DNA from: Echinarachnius parma
Lineage: Eukaryota; Echinodermata; Echinoidea; Clypeasteroida; Echinarachniidae
Assembly (NCBI GenBank): GCA_037951105.1
Contig: JBAMJV010001846.1
Location: 62,001 to 126,000, forward strand
Reading direction: 5' to 3'
Length of the DNA: 64,000 nt
The notes beneath the pieces were generated by a model, which saw only the letters and a program-made list of their open reading frames with translations, did no database searches and had not been told where the DNA came from. The stretch's first letter is position 1. Every line of letters begins with the position of its first letter. The position numbers and the translations under genes are program-made. Of the stretch, positions 1 through 12,094 are shown one piece after another.

Positions 1-783
1 CTCACCTCATTATTTACATATTCCTAGTTGTAAAATCATACCTTGCTTTCTTTGTTGATTTTCTCTTTTCACTTCTCGATTATTCTTTGTTTCTTCCCCT
101 TTTTCCTTTATCGTGTTGTTTAAATAATTTCATCCCCTCCCTTTACTGTTCTTTTTCCTCCCTTTGCTCATTTCTTGGTATATATTTCTTCTCTTTGGGT
201 TGTTGTCATTCAATAGTCTTTTGTGATGATAGCGAACCCTTTTTCTTTGATAGAGCCATGAGCACTCCCTTTATCTAGTTTGGGAGTGAAATATTGGTTT
301 GGAAATTGTCTCTACAATTGGGGGGAAAATAAAGTTATATTTTCGGGACTACTTTTCAAGCTTGCCTGATTTGAAATAGCTTTCAGAATTGTATTATCTG
401 TGATACATTTTAGGGGGCTGTTTTATGGTTTTTGAAGGGCACTTTTTTTTGTGCATTTTGGGGGCTAAATCGCTCTCAGGTCTGAGCAATATTGCTCAAC
501 GAGGTTCTTACAACTACATTGTGTGTTATTCCTGCGTTTGGTGGCAAATTGGATGAGTACATTTTTTGATTGCACTGAAACTTCTTTTATGGTTAGGGCG
601 GTGTACATGTTTGTTCTCTTCCGTGTTTGTTGACTTGCAAGTGTGAATCGTCATTGATTGAATTTGGTTCCCAATATTAGATTCTGAAACTGAAGATACT
701 GTATCTTGCTTGAATATTACATGTAAATGTACTACCTTTGCAGTTTGTGTGATGTAAATTGTACTGCACATGCATGTCCTTTG
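1..783. other. AT-rich non-coding DNA, nothing recognised
   Basis: No convincing coding exon, RNA gene or repeat element is visible. Short open frames here have random-looking composition and no splice or initiation context. Confidence 0.4.
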
Positions 784-875
784 AACCCATTCAGGACCGA
801 CTAATTTCGCTTTAACATGTATCCTCCATAGACCGCAGCCGGAGTATTTTCGGGACTCAGTTCTGAATGGGTTAA
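784..875. mobile_element. Short TTAACCC-ended MITE, copy 1
   Basis: This ~92 bp element begins AACCCATTCAGGACCGA and ends with the near inverse complement, TTCTGAATGGGTTAA. Related copies with the same ends and a shared core (CATAGACCGCAGCC, then GTATTTT-GGGAC) lie at 6,146-6,238 and 60,118-60,210. TTAA next to CCC/GGG termini is the usual appearance of piggyBac-type insertions, so a piggyBac-mobilised MITE is the inference. No transposase is present. Confidence 0.55.
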
Positions 876-1047
876 TATAAATTGTGTCTTTACATCTGGG
901 ACAAAATGAGAGAGGAATGAAAGTGGATGATATAGAGCGTTAGATGCATGACAGTAATCCTTTAACAAGATGAACTTGCATCCATTGGAGATAACTTCAA
1001 AACCGAGGGAAGGAGAGGATTAAAGATCTAAATTAAATTGTTACTAT

Positions 1048-1263
1048 GGGCTTGTGTTCACATGTCATTGTATTTTCATTTGAGATTTACATGTGTGAAC
1101 TGAACTCACTCCCAGCCTGCATACTCCTTTTACATTGATCATAAAGTAGGGCTTGTGTTCACATGTCATTGTATTTTCATTTGAGATTTACATGTTTCTT
1201 AAAATAAACCAAGTGTGAACTCACTCCCAGCCTGCATACCGTTTTTGCATTGATCATACAGCA
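1048..1263. repeat. Tandem duplication, ~101/115 bp units
   Basis: Two consecutive units both start GGGCTTGTGTTCACATG (at 1,048 and 1,149) and both end near TTGATCATA-AG. The second carries a ~14 bp insertion. The high similarity suggests a fairly recent local duplication. Confidence 0.75.
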
Positions 1264-1551
1264 GGGCTCTACACTAAACTGGTTATGCTTGTGGCCCAGA
1301 TGGGCTAGTAGAATAATTCCTCTCAATTTGTGGTGGCCCAAAACAACCCAAACTACATTTCATTGGTAAGCTGTCTCCTACTCCTATTCATTGTAATCTT
1401 ATATCCTTTATTGAGGTTAGATCGTCATGATAAAATAATGTTTTCCAATTCATATGAAATCTAGTTGCCTGATCAGGCCACTAAACTCAACTTTTGTGAC
1501 CTTTTACTTGCCCAACATCAATGTTTCGGGGCAAGTGCTAGTGTCAAGTGT
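1264..1551. mobile_element. GGGCTC-ended interspersed element, copy 1
   Basis: The element begins GGGCTCTACACTA and ends with GGGGCAAGTGCTAGTGTC, an approximate inverse complement. Internally it has 'lock' sequences such as TTGCCTGATCAGGC and TTTTACTTGCCC. The same blocks recur near 8,740-9,140, 14,640-14,864, 57,287-57,762 and 63,351-63,740, so this is an interspersed family of ~230-480 bp. The transposon class cannot be assigned; target-site duplications are not clear. Confidence 0.5.
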
Positions 1552-1735
1552 CACATACAGGTTGTTCCTCTCCGATTCTATTCAATCGCCTGATTAAACG
1601 CCCTACTATTTGCACTGATGACATTGAATAGCGTTACGGTCATGGAACAGCAAACAGCATTCATTTGCATCAATTAGTTTTTCAGCATTGAGCAGGTTTG
1701 ATTTATTGCCTTTCTCTCTCCATTTTCCTTTTCAG

Positions 1736-2180
1736 GTTAATGGGACATCGATCACTGCCGATTTTCAATTGTTGCGCCGTGCCGCGTGTCATCGCGATAA
1801 TCCCATCCTCGTAAAGATCTATTCGTGAACAAAACCGACAACTGTAGTCCAAAGTCAAGGACCTTACCTTTATGTATCCAGGGATTCATTCGCTATTTTT
1901 TTTTCCTCGCACAAATGAAATGATGATCTGTTGGAAGTTGTGATACTTTTTGGGGCATTCATCGAGGTGGTGGCGATACGAGCCATCATTTCGTTCGGAG
2001 CTGTGTGGTCATACAGTATTGAGGATCAGCCGGAATGGTACGGACTTGAAACGTGTAGCGTCGATAACCGGAACAATTTTCACTTCACCTTTTCTGATGA
2101 CAAGCGAGGCCAAATTTATGTGGACTTAACCTGGCGATTGCAAGCAGAAAATTGTGAAGTTAAAGCGCCTGTTTCTTGAG
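1736..2180 (+). other. Possible internal or 5' exon, product unknown
   Basis: A long pyrimidine tract ending TTTTCCTTTTCAG at 1,735 is a strong splice acceptor, and GAG|GTGAGTAAG at 2,178-2,189 is a near-consensus donor. Together they define a 445 bp candidate exon. One reading frame (from 1,736) is broken only by TGA at 1,826 and 1,916. It then runs open to a TGA at 2,177 and gives a protein-like peptide (…EDQPEWYGLETC…DDKRGQIYVDLTW…). No in-frame ATG begins this stretch, and the frame closes just before the donor, so the exon could be non-coding, a decayed copy, or part of a 5' UTR. I do not recognise a family. Coding use is uncertain; the splice signals are the firmer evidence. Confidence 0.3.
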
Positions 2181-2857
2181 GTGAGTAAGAATATTTTGCA
2201 CTTGATTCTTTGTGTAAGTCGTCTGTGTTTGCGCTTGATTGTAGTGAGTGTTTGTACTCGTGCGTCGCGATTCGCACGCTCCATTTAGGGGGATGAAAAA
2301 ACAAAATAACGACAAACTGGAGTGTTTGTTTCTCCTATTGACTCTTATTAGCACTTCTCCTCGAGTTGATAATATCTTAAAGTAGATGCTTTGTTGAAGG
2401 AAATATTTTCAGAGGTCAACTATTTGAAGTGAAGATTTCTCAGCACGCTTGGAAATTGGAACAATATCAAGACAAACTCTTTGTCTGTCCTGTTATTAAC
2501 ACGTCTCTTGGTAAGTTTGATATTCAAAGTGGAAACTTTATCGACACAAATATTCCTTGAGTTAGGTCAACTTTTTGAAGAGAAGATTTCCCCTCAAATG
2601 TTTATGCAGCAGTATCTAGCAAACAGAGATAATTTCTTTTTGAGTATTTACTAAGCCAACACTGCATGGAATTATTTGATGCAACTCTTTCATAGAGAAC
2701 ATATACATTTGTATCTTGTGCCTTTTCCTTAGATTTCTGCTTTTTATGAAAAATCTTGACCTTGACTTTGTCCTTTTTGCTCCAGGATATGATATTACAT
2801 CTAGGTTAAATAACTGACAATGATTGTAAAATGTGAGCAGTGTTTTTGGAATTCTAA
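2181..2857. other. Non-coding AT-rich DNA
   Basis: If the exon upstream is real, this is intron sequence beginning at the GTGAGT donor. No other feature is seen. Confidence 0.3.
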
Positions 2858-3155
2858 ACAAGTGGACCGATAAAATGAATTGATTTATCTGCATTCATTG
2901 AATAAACATACTTATTTCCCTCACTGGATTGTCATTGTTACTTAGTAAATCCTTCCATTAATTACTTAACGGGAAATGAACTAAGACAATGTTAAATTTG
3001 AATGTAAAATCTTACCTGTATTTTAGAAATTCAAAAGAAGTGAAGAGATAAATCCATTGATTTATCTGCATACATAAACTAATCATATTACTTACTTCAC
3101 TGGATCGTCATTGCTACTTGGCAAATCTCTCAATTACTTAGTGGAAAATGAAGGA
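2858..3155. repeat. Diverged tandem duplication, ~177 bp
   Basis: Two units share TTGATTTATCTGCAT (2,879 and 3,057), CACTGGAT-GTCATTG and AATTACTTA-GGAAAATGAA in the same order, with scattered substitutions and small indels. Confidence 0.6.
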
Positions 3156-4619
3156 TAGTTATATCTTGATTATGGGACTGCCCAGTTGTATTTTGACAAA
3201 ATGTATGAATGCTGATGGAAATAGATATGTGTGCAGTAATTCTGATTCCCATTATGAAATCTTTCCAGTACAACCATCCTGCTATGATGTATATTAATTA
3301 CATACAGTGTGCAGGACTTGAGGCAAAGTTAACACGACATAGCAGAATACTTCCTCTATATTCATGTTTCAAATTGTAAAAAATTAGAAAAAGTATCTAC
3401 TTTATTACCTGCAGATATATTTTCCTTTTTTGGTTGAAACATTGCTATTTTACATGTATACGCACAAGTATGTACGCAGACAAAACCCAAGACTGACAAA
3501 CAAACATTATACAAATATGTGCACAGCAAGATGTATGTGTAGTTGTGTACCCGAATAAATATTACCCTAATTCTTCAGGCATCGATGATCGTGATAAGCA
3601 TAATGTGTCTTATATAAATTATGTCTTCTGTGTATTAAAGTAGTGTTTGTAAATGTATGTTATCACCTGAACGACTGGAGCGTGTGTCTATTTGGCTTGT
3701 GTTTGGTTAGAACTAGCTGCTTCATTGAATCATCAATGCTCAGATCTGTCAATGCTACAATTACCTAGATTATAAATAATAATAATAATAAATTACAAAA
3801 AGCACTTAATAAGTACATTATTATTACCCTTGATCATCAGGTACAGGTCAAACCCATCTCAACTCCATGGGGAACAATGAATGTGGTCATAACACTGTCA
3901 AAGATCCAAGTTCATGTGCTAAGTTTTGTTAAAAAATATATTTTATAATATTATACGCTAGTTTTGGAAAATTTTCACCATACAAATGATGCCTTTCATA
4001 TTTATTCCCACATAACATATCAAGGAATCTTTAAATAATTTTGTCTTCTCTGAAATTAAATCAAATTATAGCATTATAATTTTTTTTTAAACATTTATAA
4101 CATAAGATAAGAACATAAGATCAATTTTTTGTTAAAAGCTTTAAAAAAAAAAAAGTCTGCCTTTAACAATCCTGTTTGTAATACATGTAGTGTGTGGGAC
4201 ATCGACTCAACAGAATCAAATACATCAAAGAATGTTTGCCTTTATATCATCATAACAAGTAAAAGCGTTGTCAACTCATAAGCCCATTATTGAATTTGAG
4301 TGTATTGCCCTAATAAGTGAATGAATGCATACACACAAAATAGAGATGAAATCGAGCATCTGAATTTCAAGTATACAATGTATACAAAATTATTTTTTGT
4401 AGGGAAACAGTTAAACGAAACAGAATTTAAATGAAAATCCGATTTCAGGTTTACATCCTTCCCGCATTTCCCGGCTTTGATCACGAGAGCGTGCCATGAA
4501 AGTGATTACAGTCCTGTAAGCAACGTTTCCTTACAGGATTACAGTACAACTAAGACAAGATTTAGTATAATGCAGATCTGTCAACGATTCGTTGAGCAAA
4601 ACAGAGGATTAGCATCTAT
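3156..4619. other. AT-rich non-coding DNA with a short (AAT)n tract
   Basis: The only distinct item is an AAT-repeat microsatellite at about 3,772-3,791. No gene or element is supported. Confidence 0.4.
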
Positions 4620-4842
4620 GGCCCATATTCACAGAGGAGGTTTGTACAAACCATGGTTCAAACCGAGGTTTACATCTATGGAATGCCAATTGTAAAGTGA
4701 TGGAGAGAGAATGTAAATTCCTTACTTGTTAACAATGTTGATGGTACACATTCTCTCTCCATCAGTTTACAATTGGCATTCCATAGATGTAAACCTTGGT
4801 TTTAACCATGGTTTGTACAAACCTCCTTTGTGAATAAGGGCC
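4620..4842. mobile_element. Foldback MITE with ~95 bp terminal inverted repeats
   Basis: The arms 4,620-4,714 and 4,748-4,842 are inverse complements over about 95 bp with a few mismatches, leaving a 33 bp loop. The termini read GGCCCATATTCACAGAGGAGG and CCTCC-TTGTGAATAAGGGCC. TAT flanks both sides, compatible with a short target duplication. There is no coding capacity. Class unassigned; a non-autonomous DNA transposon is the simplest reading. Confidence 0.75.
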
Positions 4843-5069
4843 TATATGTTGCTAGGATGCCCCTCCATCCCACCCAGCTTCTGAGAGTGTATGAGAGTTT
4901 ATTTCCAATGCTTGCTGGGTTGGCCGGTAGCTCTTTAGAATTTGTGTTTGTTTGTTTGTAAAACTGGCATACAATTGTTGTAAACAGAATGGACATGAAC
5001 ACTCATTGCAGTACAATATTTTTTTCTTCCTAGAACAATAGCATTAAGATAACTAATATAATTCACACA

Positions 5070-5410
5070 GATGTCCAGTGATTTGAAGCCAAACCCAAAT
5101 GCAAACAAAAAAGGCTGACTTTACAGTACACCTATTTGCATTTCATGTGCAATGACTTGAAACCAAGGAAAATGCAAACAACAAAAAAGGGCTGCCTATT
5201 TACAATACATTATTTCCTTTTTTTTGTTTGGCGGATGGCAGGTGTTTCAAAGTTCATCTAATTGACTTGTTAACATTTATAAGAGATGACCTAAATAACA
5301 AGAAATGTATGCATACAAATTTCATACTCGTGTGCAATGATTGGAAATAAATAGGACAAGCCTATTTATTTACAATACGTTATTTCCTATCTTTATTTGG
5401 CACATGTCAG
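5070..5410. repeat. Degenerate local repeat, about three copies
   Basis: The blocks 'tgcaatgattgaaa', 'GCCTATTTACAATAC' and 'TTATTTCCT' recur in order near 5,070, 5,146 and 5,330, with irregular spacing. This is an old, eroded tandem duplication. Confidence 0.45.
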
Positions 5411-6145
5411 CTCATTTAAATTTGGACTTGTCAGCATGGATTAGTTATGGCTTGTGATTTTATTGTCACATATATATGTACGTGTCATAAATGGTACCTA
5501 ATCAGCTGGAACAAATATATTCTGATTAAAGCAGACCTTTTTTAACAGGTTAAGAGGCGTTTACATGCTTGCAAATAAAAATAAATAAGCATTTTTAATA
5601 GTTACATAGCATTACTTTTATATTATTTGTTTATTTGAAATTCATGGATCTTTGATATGATTGGCCTCAGACAAAATCAAAATATCTTTACTTTATCTCA
5701 TACATTATTAGAATGTTTAGTTCCAGTTATGGTTTGTTAGAAATCATTTTTCTGCTGATACTCTGAAAGCAAAACAAATCTATCCAGCCAATTGCTGCCA
5801 ATTCCCCCTTATAAACTGTTTACAATATCAATTTAGTCTAAGCTCTTTCAGATATAAGGGCACTATTAAAAACAAAACAAAAACAAAGAGACCTTGATTT
5901 TGAAAGGAGAAAAATATTTGTATCCACGAATGTGCATCAGCACTCAATTTGTCTGTCTGAAGTTCTAAGCATCTAACAATTCAAGAAATGTTCCAATGGC
6001 ACCATCATATCCTTCTAACTACAGCTTGTAATGCCCTCCTCCATTGGAACTACTAATATCTTGATCTTGTGAAGACGGGAGGACAAATCAAAGAGCAAAA
6101 AAGACAACTTCATATGTTTTTTTTTTTCTTTTTTGAAAAAAACAT
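5411..6145. other. AT-rich non-coding DNA
   Basis: I see no gene, RNA or structured repeat here. Confidence 0.35.
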
Positions 6146-6238
6146 TTAACCCACTGGGTACGATTAAATTTTGGTGCAACATACATTCGTTGTAAACCGC
6201 AACCCAAGTATTTTCAGGATCGGTCCTGAATGGGTTGA
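6146..6238. mobile_element. Short TTAACCC-ended MITE, copy 2
   Basis: Starts TTAACCCACTGGG and ends GGTCCTGAATGGGTTGA. It shares the TTGTAAACCGCAACCCAAGTATTTTCAGGA core with the copy at 784-875. Confidence 0.55.
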
Positions 6239-8739
6239 AACATTGAAAAAGCCATCCAGTAACGTCACCATAAACATCCTAGATGAGCTCTTACCCGCCC
6301 AGAGCAAATCCTGGGACACTCATTGGTGATCGGTACTCAATTTGGCTGTCGATCTGGCCGAGTGTTTACAACCTTCAAAAAGCCATCCAGGGATATCAAC
6401 AAAATCTTCTTTGAACACAAGGTTGTAACGACCCTTTCAGTTTGGACTACAAATGTCTTGAAAGTGATAAAGAAAAACACATGATGGACCTTGTGGCGAT
6501 CCACCTTTTGTCTGGCTAAAGGAGCATTTCATGAATTGAAGACGATTTGATTTTGTTTTATCTTGAAGAGAATCTTGATCTTGAAGAACATTTTTATTGC
6601 ACTGTTATTGGTACTCGTGAAACATTGGGAATTGGGATAAAAACACAACATTTTGTTAGAAAAATACAAGTGTGTTTCGTTTGTGGAGGAACATATAAAG
6701 CATCCATGAACATCAGCAAAAATCTATCTACCAATTTAAGCTCCCCTAGCCCTAGTTGATTTGATCTTGAACATTTCTTGATAACATCTCCAAGAAACTT
6801 GTTCGCTGCACGTAGTCGTCGTAGGCTATAAAAAAAATCCGCAGAGAGGATTGAAAGCGCTACAAAGCAACGAGATTTGAATTGAGCAGAAAATGGTTCA
6901 AGGCGTATTACCTTGAGTGTACAGAGAGCGACACAAATCAATTCAACATTGATCTTTTTATGTTCCCCAAATAATCTTTCATAGTCTGCTTATAAATTTT
7001 CTCTCCTTTTACAGTCTTTTTTTTTGAGGTGTCTTATTTGTATTCCTTAACAGGACTTAAGTTTTTTCCCTCATTTCTAGGTACCCAGGGTAGAATAGAT
7101 GTTTGTACATTAAGCGCTTGTCTGCTACGACCATACATCAATTTCAAATTCAATCTCCACAAAGCATACTTGATTTCTCTCTATTTATAAGCACCTAGCC
7201 CTTTGGCCTACAAGAAGGTAGTGTGCCCTGTATTTTATATGTCTATGATGCAAACTACAATACCAAGTAGGCATTTAACCCTTTGGCTTTTGAGAAAGCT
7301 TGTACGGCTTGTATTATATATACAAAGTCTGCAAAGTGCAATGCCTAGTGGGCAAGAGTGGGTTAAAGATAATGATGTTGAGTGTTGACTCATTTCAAAT
7401 TATTAATCTGACACTAAAAATATAGAAACATTTTTAGCTGAAAAGTTATTTCAAAATGGTTATAATTTGCTCACCATATTACTGAAATGTGTGATTTGTT
7501 GTCAAAATTTAATGTAACGAGGCGATTTTGAATGGGAAATAAAGTTTTTGAAGATTGAGACATTTTAAAAGTTGTAGATCCAGTTCAACTGACAAGTTAT
7601 TTAAAAATAATGGTAATTCTCTCACGCTAAATAAAATGTATGATTCAGTGTTGATTTCTAATGATAAGGAAGGTTTGGATCCATACAATTTTATAAAGAT
7701 TATCATTAAGATATTTTAAACATTTTAAATGTTATGGATCTATTTCAACAGTACTTACTAGATATTTTTGCCTGTGGTAAGAATCTGTTAAACTAATATT
7801 ACAGTATGGATAAGGGGCCTCTTTGTGAACAGTTATGAAGCTACCTGAATACTGAATGTAATAAATCATCTTGATTCTTCCCAAGTTATTGTTGCGCTGA
7901 GTTTTTGAAGGCAATTCAACAGCGACTTTTGGCAATTAATCAATGCAGTCGCACATTCATTGACGCCTTTTCATGATGCCATATTTAAAGTTCTTTAGCA
8001 TTGTCTGAGGTTATCTAAAGGGTGAAAGATACTAAATGTGAAATACCGGAGGCATGAAAGGGGTAATTAAGATTAAAATCTCATCTTTTTGACGGAAGAA
8101 AGCGTTAAAGTAACACGCCAAGTTCAACGGCTTGTTGTAAATGCTAATATTTATCTTTGCACGTTGTATGTTCTTTGTGGGTTTTATTGCCGATTATGAG
8201 ATTACATAAAATTGTAACAGCAAATAGTTACATACAGTATGTTACACAAAGTTGGGTCATTAATGTCACATTCATTCTGTATTTGCTTTGTCCTTTTGTG
8301 TCCCGGACGGGCAGTTCAGACAAAAGATTAAATAGATATCTTAAAAATTGCTAGGTTTCTCATTACAATCTCTGGATCTGTTAGTGTTTCATATTTGTTA
8401 TTTTATTTGATTAATGAGTTATTTCTTTTGAAAATTAAAATGCAATTAACTGGCACAATGTGGCGTAAATCTCAAAACAGCTTGGAGATAAAAAGTATTT
8501 TTATATTTTAAATCTCATGGTGAGCTTTTCTGATTTTCGGTTTCATTGCTTCACAGCTTTAATGTCTGAATTTTTTCTTTTTTCTTTAGATTTCATACAT
8601 TTCTTCAAAGTCAAAATGTTTTTATGATTTTATGCTACAATAATAGCAATAAGTAAGGCAAAGAGTGGGTGTTTTTCATGATGAAATATATAAAGGCCTT
8701 TGAAATTCGGTTCCACCTTTATATTTAGTAGTTCACAGT
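6239..8739. other. Non-coding DNA with a ~78 bp duplication at 7,190-7,345
   Basis: The phrase CCTTTGGC-T-AGAA and the following TTGTATT-TATAT recur at about 7,198 and 7,279, a small tandem duplication. A minus-strand open frame at 6,594-6,941 (115 codons) lacks splice context and recognisable motifs, so I leave it uncalled. Nothing else is visible. Confidence 0.35.
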
Positions 8740-9140
8740 GTTACCAAATCTGGCAAGTAGTGTTTGTTACTTATCAAACCTGACTAACGTACTAAAATAC
8801 TGAAACGCACTCCTCACTCACTTTTTGGCTAGTTGCCTGGTTGTGAATGTAGAATAACTTTCTCTGAATTTTTGATGGGTGATTTTCAGTTTGAAAATCT
8901 ACATTACTTATCGGACCACTAACATAATTTCACTTAGATAATGAATTTTTTTTTTTAGATGAATGTATGGTCATCAAGCCTCACTTTTTAGAACAAATGT
9001 CTTTATTGTTTCAAATATATTCTTATGGGGTAATGTATAAAATCAGAAATTAGTTCTAAAGAGTAAGACTTGACGAAAATACATCCTTCTCAAAAAGTGG
9101 CCAAAGTTGCCCCGGGCGGTTTACGGTAGTGTAGAGCCCT
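8740..9140. mobile_element. GGGCTC-ended interspersed element, copy 2 (inverted, eroded)
   Basis: The end GCCCCGGGCGG…AGTGTAGAGCCC is the inverse complement of the start of the copy at 1,264. Internal phrases (CTCACTCACTTTTTGGCTAGTTGCC) match copy 3 at 14,640. The left boundary is uncertain. Confidence 0.4.
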
Positions 9141-9176
9141 GCATTTGCTTGTAGATGGGAAATATGCCATGTACAG

Positions 9177-9647
9177 CGTGTTCACACACAAACATTTTCA
9201 TCCCTTAATCATGACTAAAGAATCATGACTAAAGAATCATGATTAAACCAAACGTTCACACACACCAAGCCGTAATTCCACAACAACTGGCTTCCAGGTG
9301 GCTTCCAGGTGCATCGAACACCAGGTCTCCCTAGGGCCCCCCTAGGGCCCCCCTAGGGCCCTGTGTGCGCGAACGTTCACGTTAAGCCACGCCCAGTTAG
9401 TTACGAGTCGTATAGCGAACCATGATTAAGCGAGAAATCCTTGTTCACACACAAAATGAGCGTGATTCTATAGTCAGCTCTCGTATGAAACGACGATAAA
9501 ACCTGCGTTTCGTTAGTCATCACTAACGATACGTCGTTTCGTTAGTAAGCGTTCAGACACACGAATTTTTAATGAGAAGCTGATTCTATAGTCAGCTGCT
9601 GATTCTTTAGTCATGATTAAGGGCTGAAAATTTTGTGTGTGAACACG
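9177..9647. mobile_element. MITE with ~50 bp terminal inverted repeats
   Basis: The left end CGTGTTCACACACAAA…CCCTTAATCATGACTAAAG (from 9,177) and the right end CTTTAGTCATGATTAAGGG…TTTGTGTGTGAACACG (to 9,647) are inverse complements over ~50 bp. The interior has further paired and tandem motifs: GACTAAAGAATCAT twice, GGCTTCCAGGT twice, CCCTAGGGCC three times and CGTTTCGTTAGT twice. There is no open frame of note, so it is non-autonomous. The superfamily is not recognised. Confidence 0.8.
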
Positions 9648-9848
9648 GGGATTGAAGGGAAATTATCACCAGAGCTCTTTCTGACAGTTTTAGGACTTAA
9701 TTACCGACCAGAAAACAAAAGTTATTGAGTAAAATTTTAACACGTAAGAGAGACAAAAGATAACATATCTTCAGGTCATCCTATGTAAGAGGAGAACAGA
9801 TAATGATCTAGGGCAACGTACGTTTTACGCATTTCATGAAAAATTCTG

Positions 9849-10811
9849 TGATTCAACCAGTATTGTATTCAACGTTTGGAGAAAGGGAGGGGTAACGTTG
9901 ATGAGAAACATCATCGCAAGTTTGACTCTTTTTCTGTGTCCGCAATTAATGAACAAAAAAAGAGAAAACATCTTCAGGTTCCTCGTAAATTGAGATACTT
10001 CTTGACTTCCATCTGTTTGCTAGAAACCTTTGACTAAATATGTTTAAACATTGCATGCAACTCAGTGATTCAACCAATATCGTCTTCAACATTTGGAGAG
10101 AGGGAGGGGTGAAGTTGATGAGAAACTTCATCGCAAGTTTGACACTTTTCTGTGTCGGCTACTGATAAAAATAAAGAAGAAATTGAGATAACATCATCAG
10201 GTTCCTCTTAAATTGAGATACTTCTTGACTTCCCTCTGCCTGCAAGAAACCTTTGACTAAATATGTTTAAACATTGCATGCGAAACTCAGTGATTCAACC
10301 AATATCGTCTTCAATAAAATGGATAAAGGATGGGATGAAGTTGATGAGAAAATGTCATTGCAAGTTTGATTCCTTTCTGTGTCAGCCACTGATACATTTA
10401 CACATTTTATGCAAAACTCAGTGATTCAACCAGTATCGTCTCCAACATTTTGAGAAAGGATGGGAGGAAGTTGATGAGAAAATGTCATCTCAAGTTTGAC
10501 ATTTATCTGTGTCAGCAACTGATTAGAAAGAAAGAAATTGAGATAACATCTTTAGGTTCCACGGAAATTGAGATGTTTTTTCTTTTCTTTCAAGAATGTG
10601 TGCCCAAAATATCTGACGATGTACATTTGGAATGTGAAACTCTGTGATTCAATACTAATATTGTTGTCAGCATTTGGAGAAGGGAAGGCATACAGTTGAT
10701 TTAAAACATAATCACAAGTTTGACAGATTTCTGTGAATGCTATAGATTCAGAATAGATAAAGTATTTATGGGTTCTATGTAATTGAACAACTTTTTCTAA
10801 ACATTTCTTAG
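9849..10811. repeat. Diverged tandem array, ~220 bp unit, about five copies
   Basis: The anchor TGATTCAACCA-TAT-GTCTTCAAC recurs at about 9,851, 10,066, 10,292, 10,421 and (weakly) 10,646. Each is followed by GTTGATGAGAAA, GCAAGTTTGA and AAATTGAGATACTTCTTGA. The third unit is internally deleted (~130 bp) and the last is the most diverged. Confidence 0.75.
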
Positions 10812-11175
10812 GTTACGGCTGGTTTGACAGCTGAGATTGGGCACTGATAAAACAAAATGAAACTCTGTGGTAAGATTGGTGTGGCAAGATTGGTAGAGCG
10901 TGCATGCCTTCCAATGATGAGGTTATTATCATTACCATCTCACAGCTGAGATGGGCGCTGATTAAAACATAATGAAACTCAGTGGTAATCAATAGAATGC
11001 CATTACCATCTCAGGCAGGTGGAACAGACGCTGTGGGGGGTTGGTTACCTTACACAACAGGAGACTTTCAACATTTTACCTTCATGGCCCATTTAGGCAA
11101 GTAAAATCAAAGCATTTCAATTGGTAACACATGTATAATGATTCAGTTTGAAATAGTCTGTTTGAGGATGTTAGT
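10812..11175. other. Non-coding DNA with a small eroded duplication
   Basis: CAGCTGAGAT-GGGC-CTGAT-AAA followed by ATGAAACTC-GTGGTAA occurs at about 10,830 and 10,942. Nothing else is supported. Confidence 0.4.
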
Positions 11176-11545
11176 GGGTTGGCAAAATTAACAGTGACAT
11201 CAAAACTAGTTCAAAATGGAGCACAAAATATTAAGCCTGAATACCAAGGACGATGGGGGTGGGGAATTTTTGTAAGTGACACCTACACTAATTCAGCCAG
11301 TATCTGCTTGTCGATCACACAAGGTAAAACGGTTCAATTTATTCTGTTTAAGGGAGATCATGGGTTGCCAAAGTTTAGAGTGACATCAAAACTAGTTCAC
11401 ATTAAGCAGAAATATTGAGCCTGGATGACGGACTGGGGGTGGGGGATCATGAAAGCGACACCGATTCTAATTTTTACAGCTGTGCTGAGACTGTCGGGCC
11501 GCTGATTAAAAGAAAACGACTGTGCTTGGTGGGGCGGCGGATGCG
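11176..11545. repeat. Tandem duplication, ~186 bp
   Basis: GGGTTG-CAAA…GTGACATCAAAACTAGTTCA begins at 11,176 and again at 11,362. The downstream order is conserved (ATTAAGCCTG-AT, GGGGGTGGGG, GCGACACC). Confidence 0.65.
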
Positions 11546-12094
11546 CTCTGATTGGTAGGTCAACTGTCAGTACCCATCACATTCCAGGGTCCATGCAGTT
11601 GAGTTTTACCTGTGGGGTGTTTGACAAAGACTCAGTGGAAAGCTTTATGGAAAATCTTTATGGAAAGCCATTAGTTTCTTTGTTAAACTACTTCTTTAAA
11701 CAGAGCCTACAATTTTGATAAAAATCATGAACATTTTCTTTTATCAAAGAGATTTCAAGTTATTGATGAGAAATTTTGTGGAATTCAAAATATTCCCATT
11801 TGGGCTCTTGATTCAAATGGCTTTCCATAATTTTTAAGTCCAACTTAGTGTTAAGTTCATCTTGGGATCTTTGTGAAACACCCCCTCAGCCATTCCGTGT
11901 AACTAGGCACCCGGGGCTCAAAATTTTAAGTTCAACCAATCAAAACAAAAATTCATGTCTGGCTAGGTATATGTTCAAAGGGTTTAAATCTGAATTTTCA
12001 CCTCCTTTCACCTTCTAACAACCGAGTTACATCTCCCAGAACAGAGATCAAATTTGCTACAAAAATTAGACTTATTTTGTACTTTTTTTAATCA

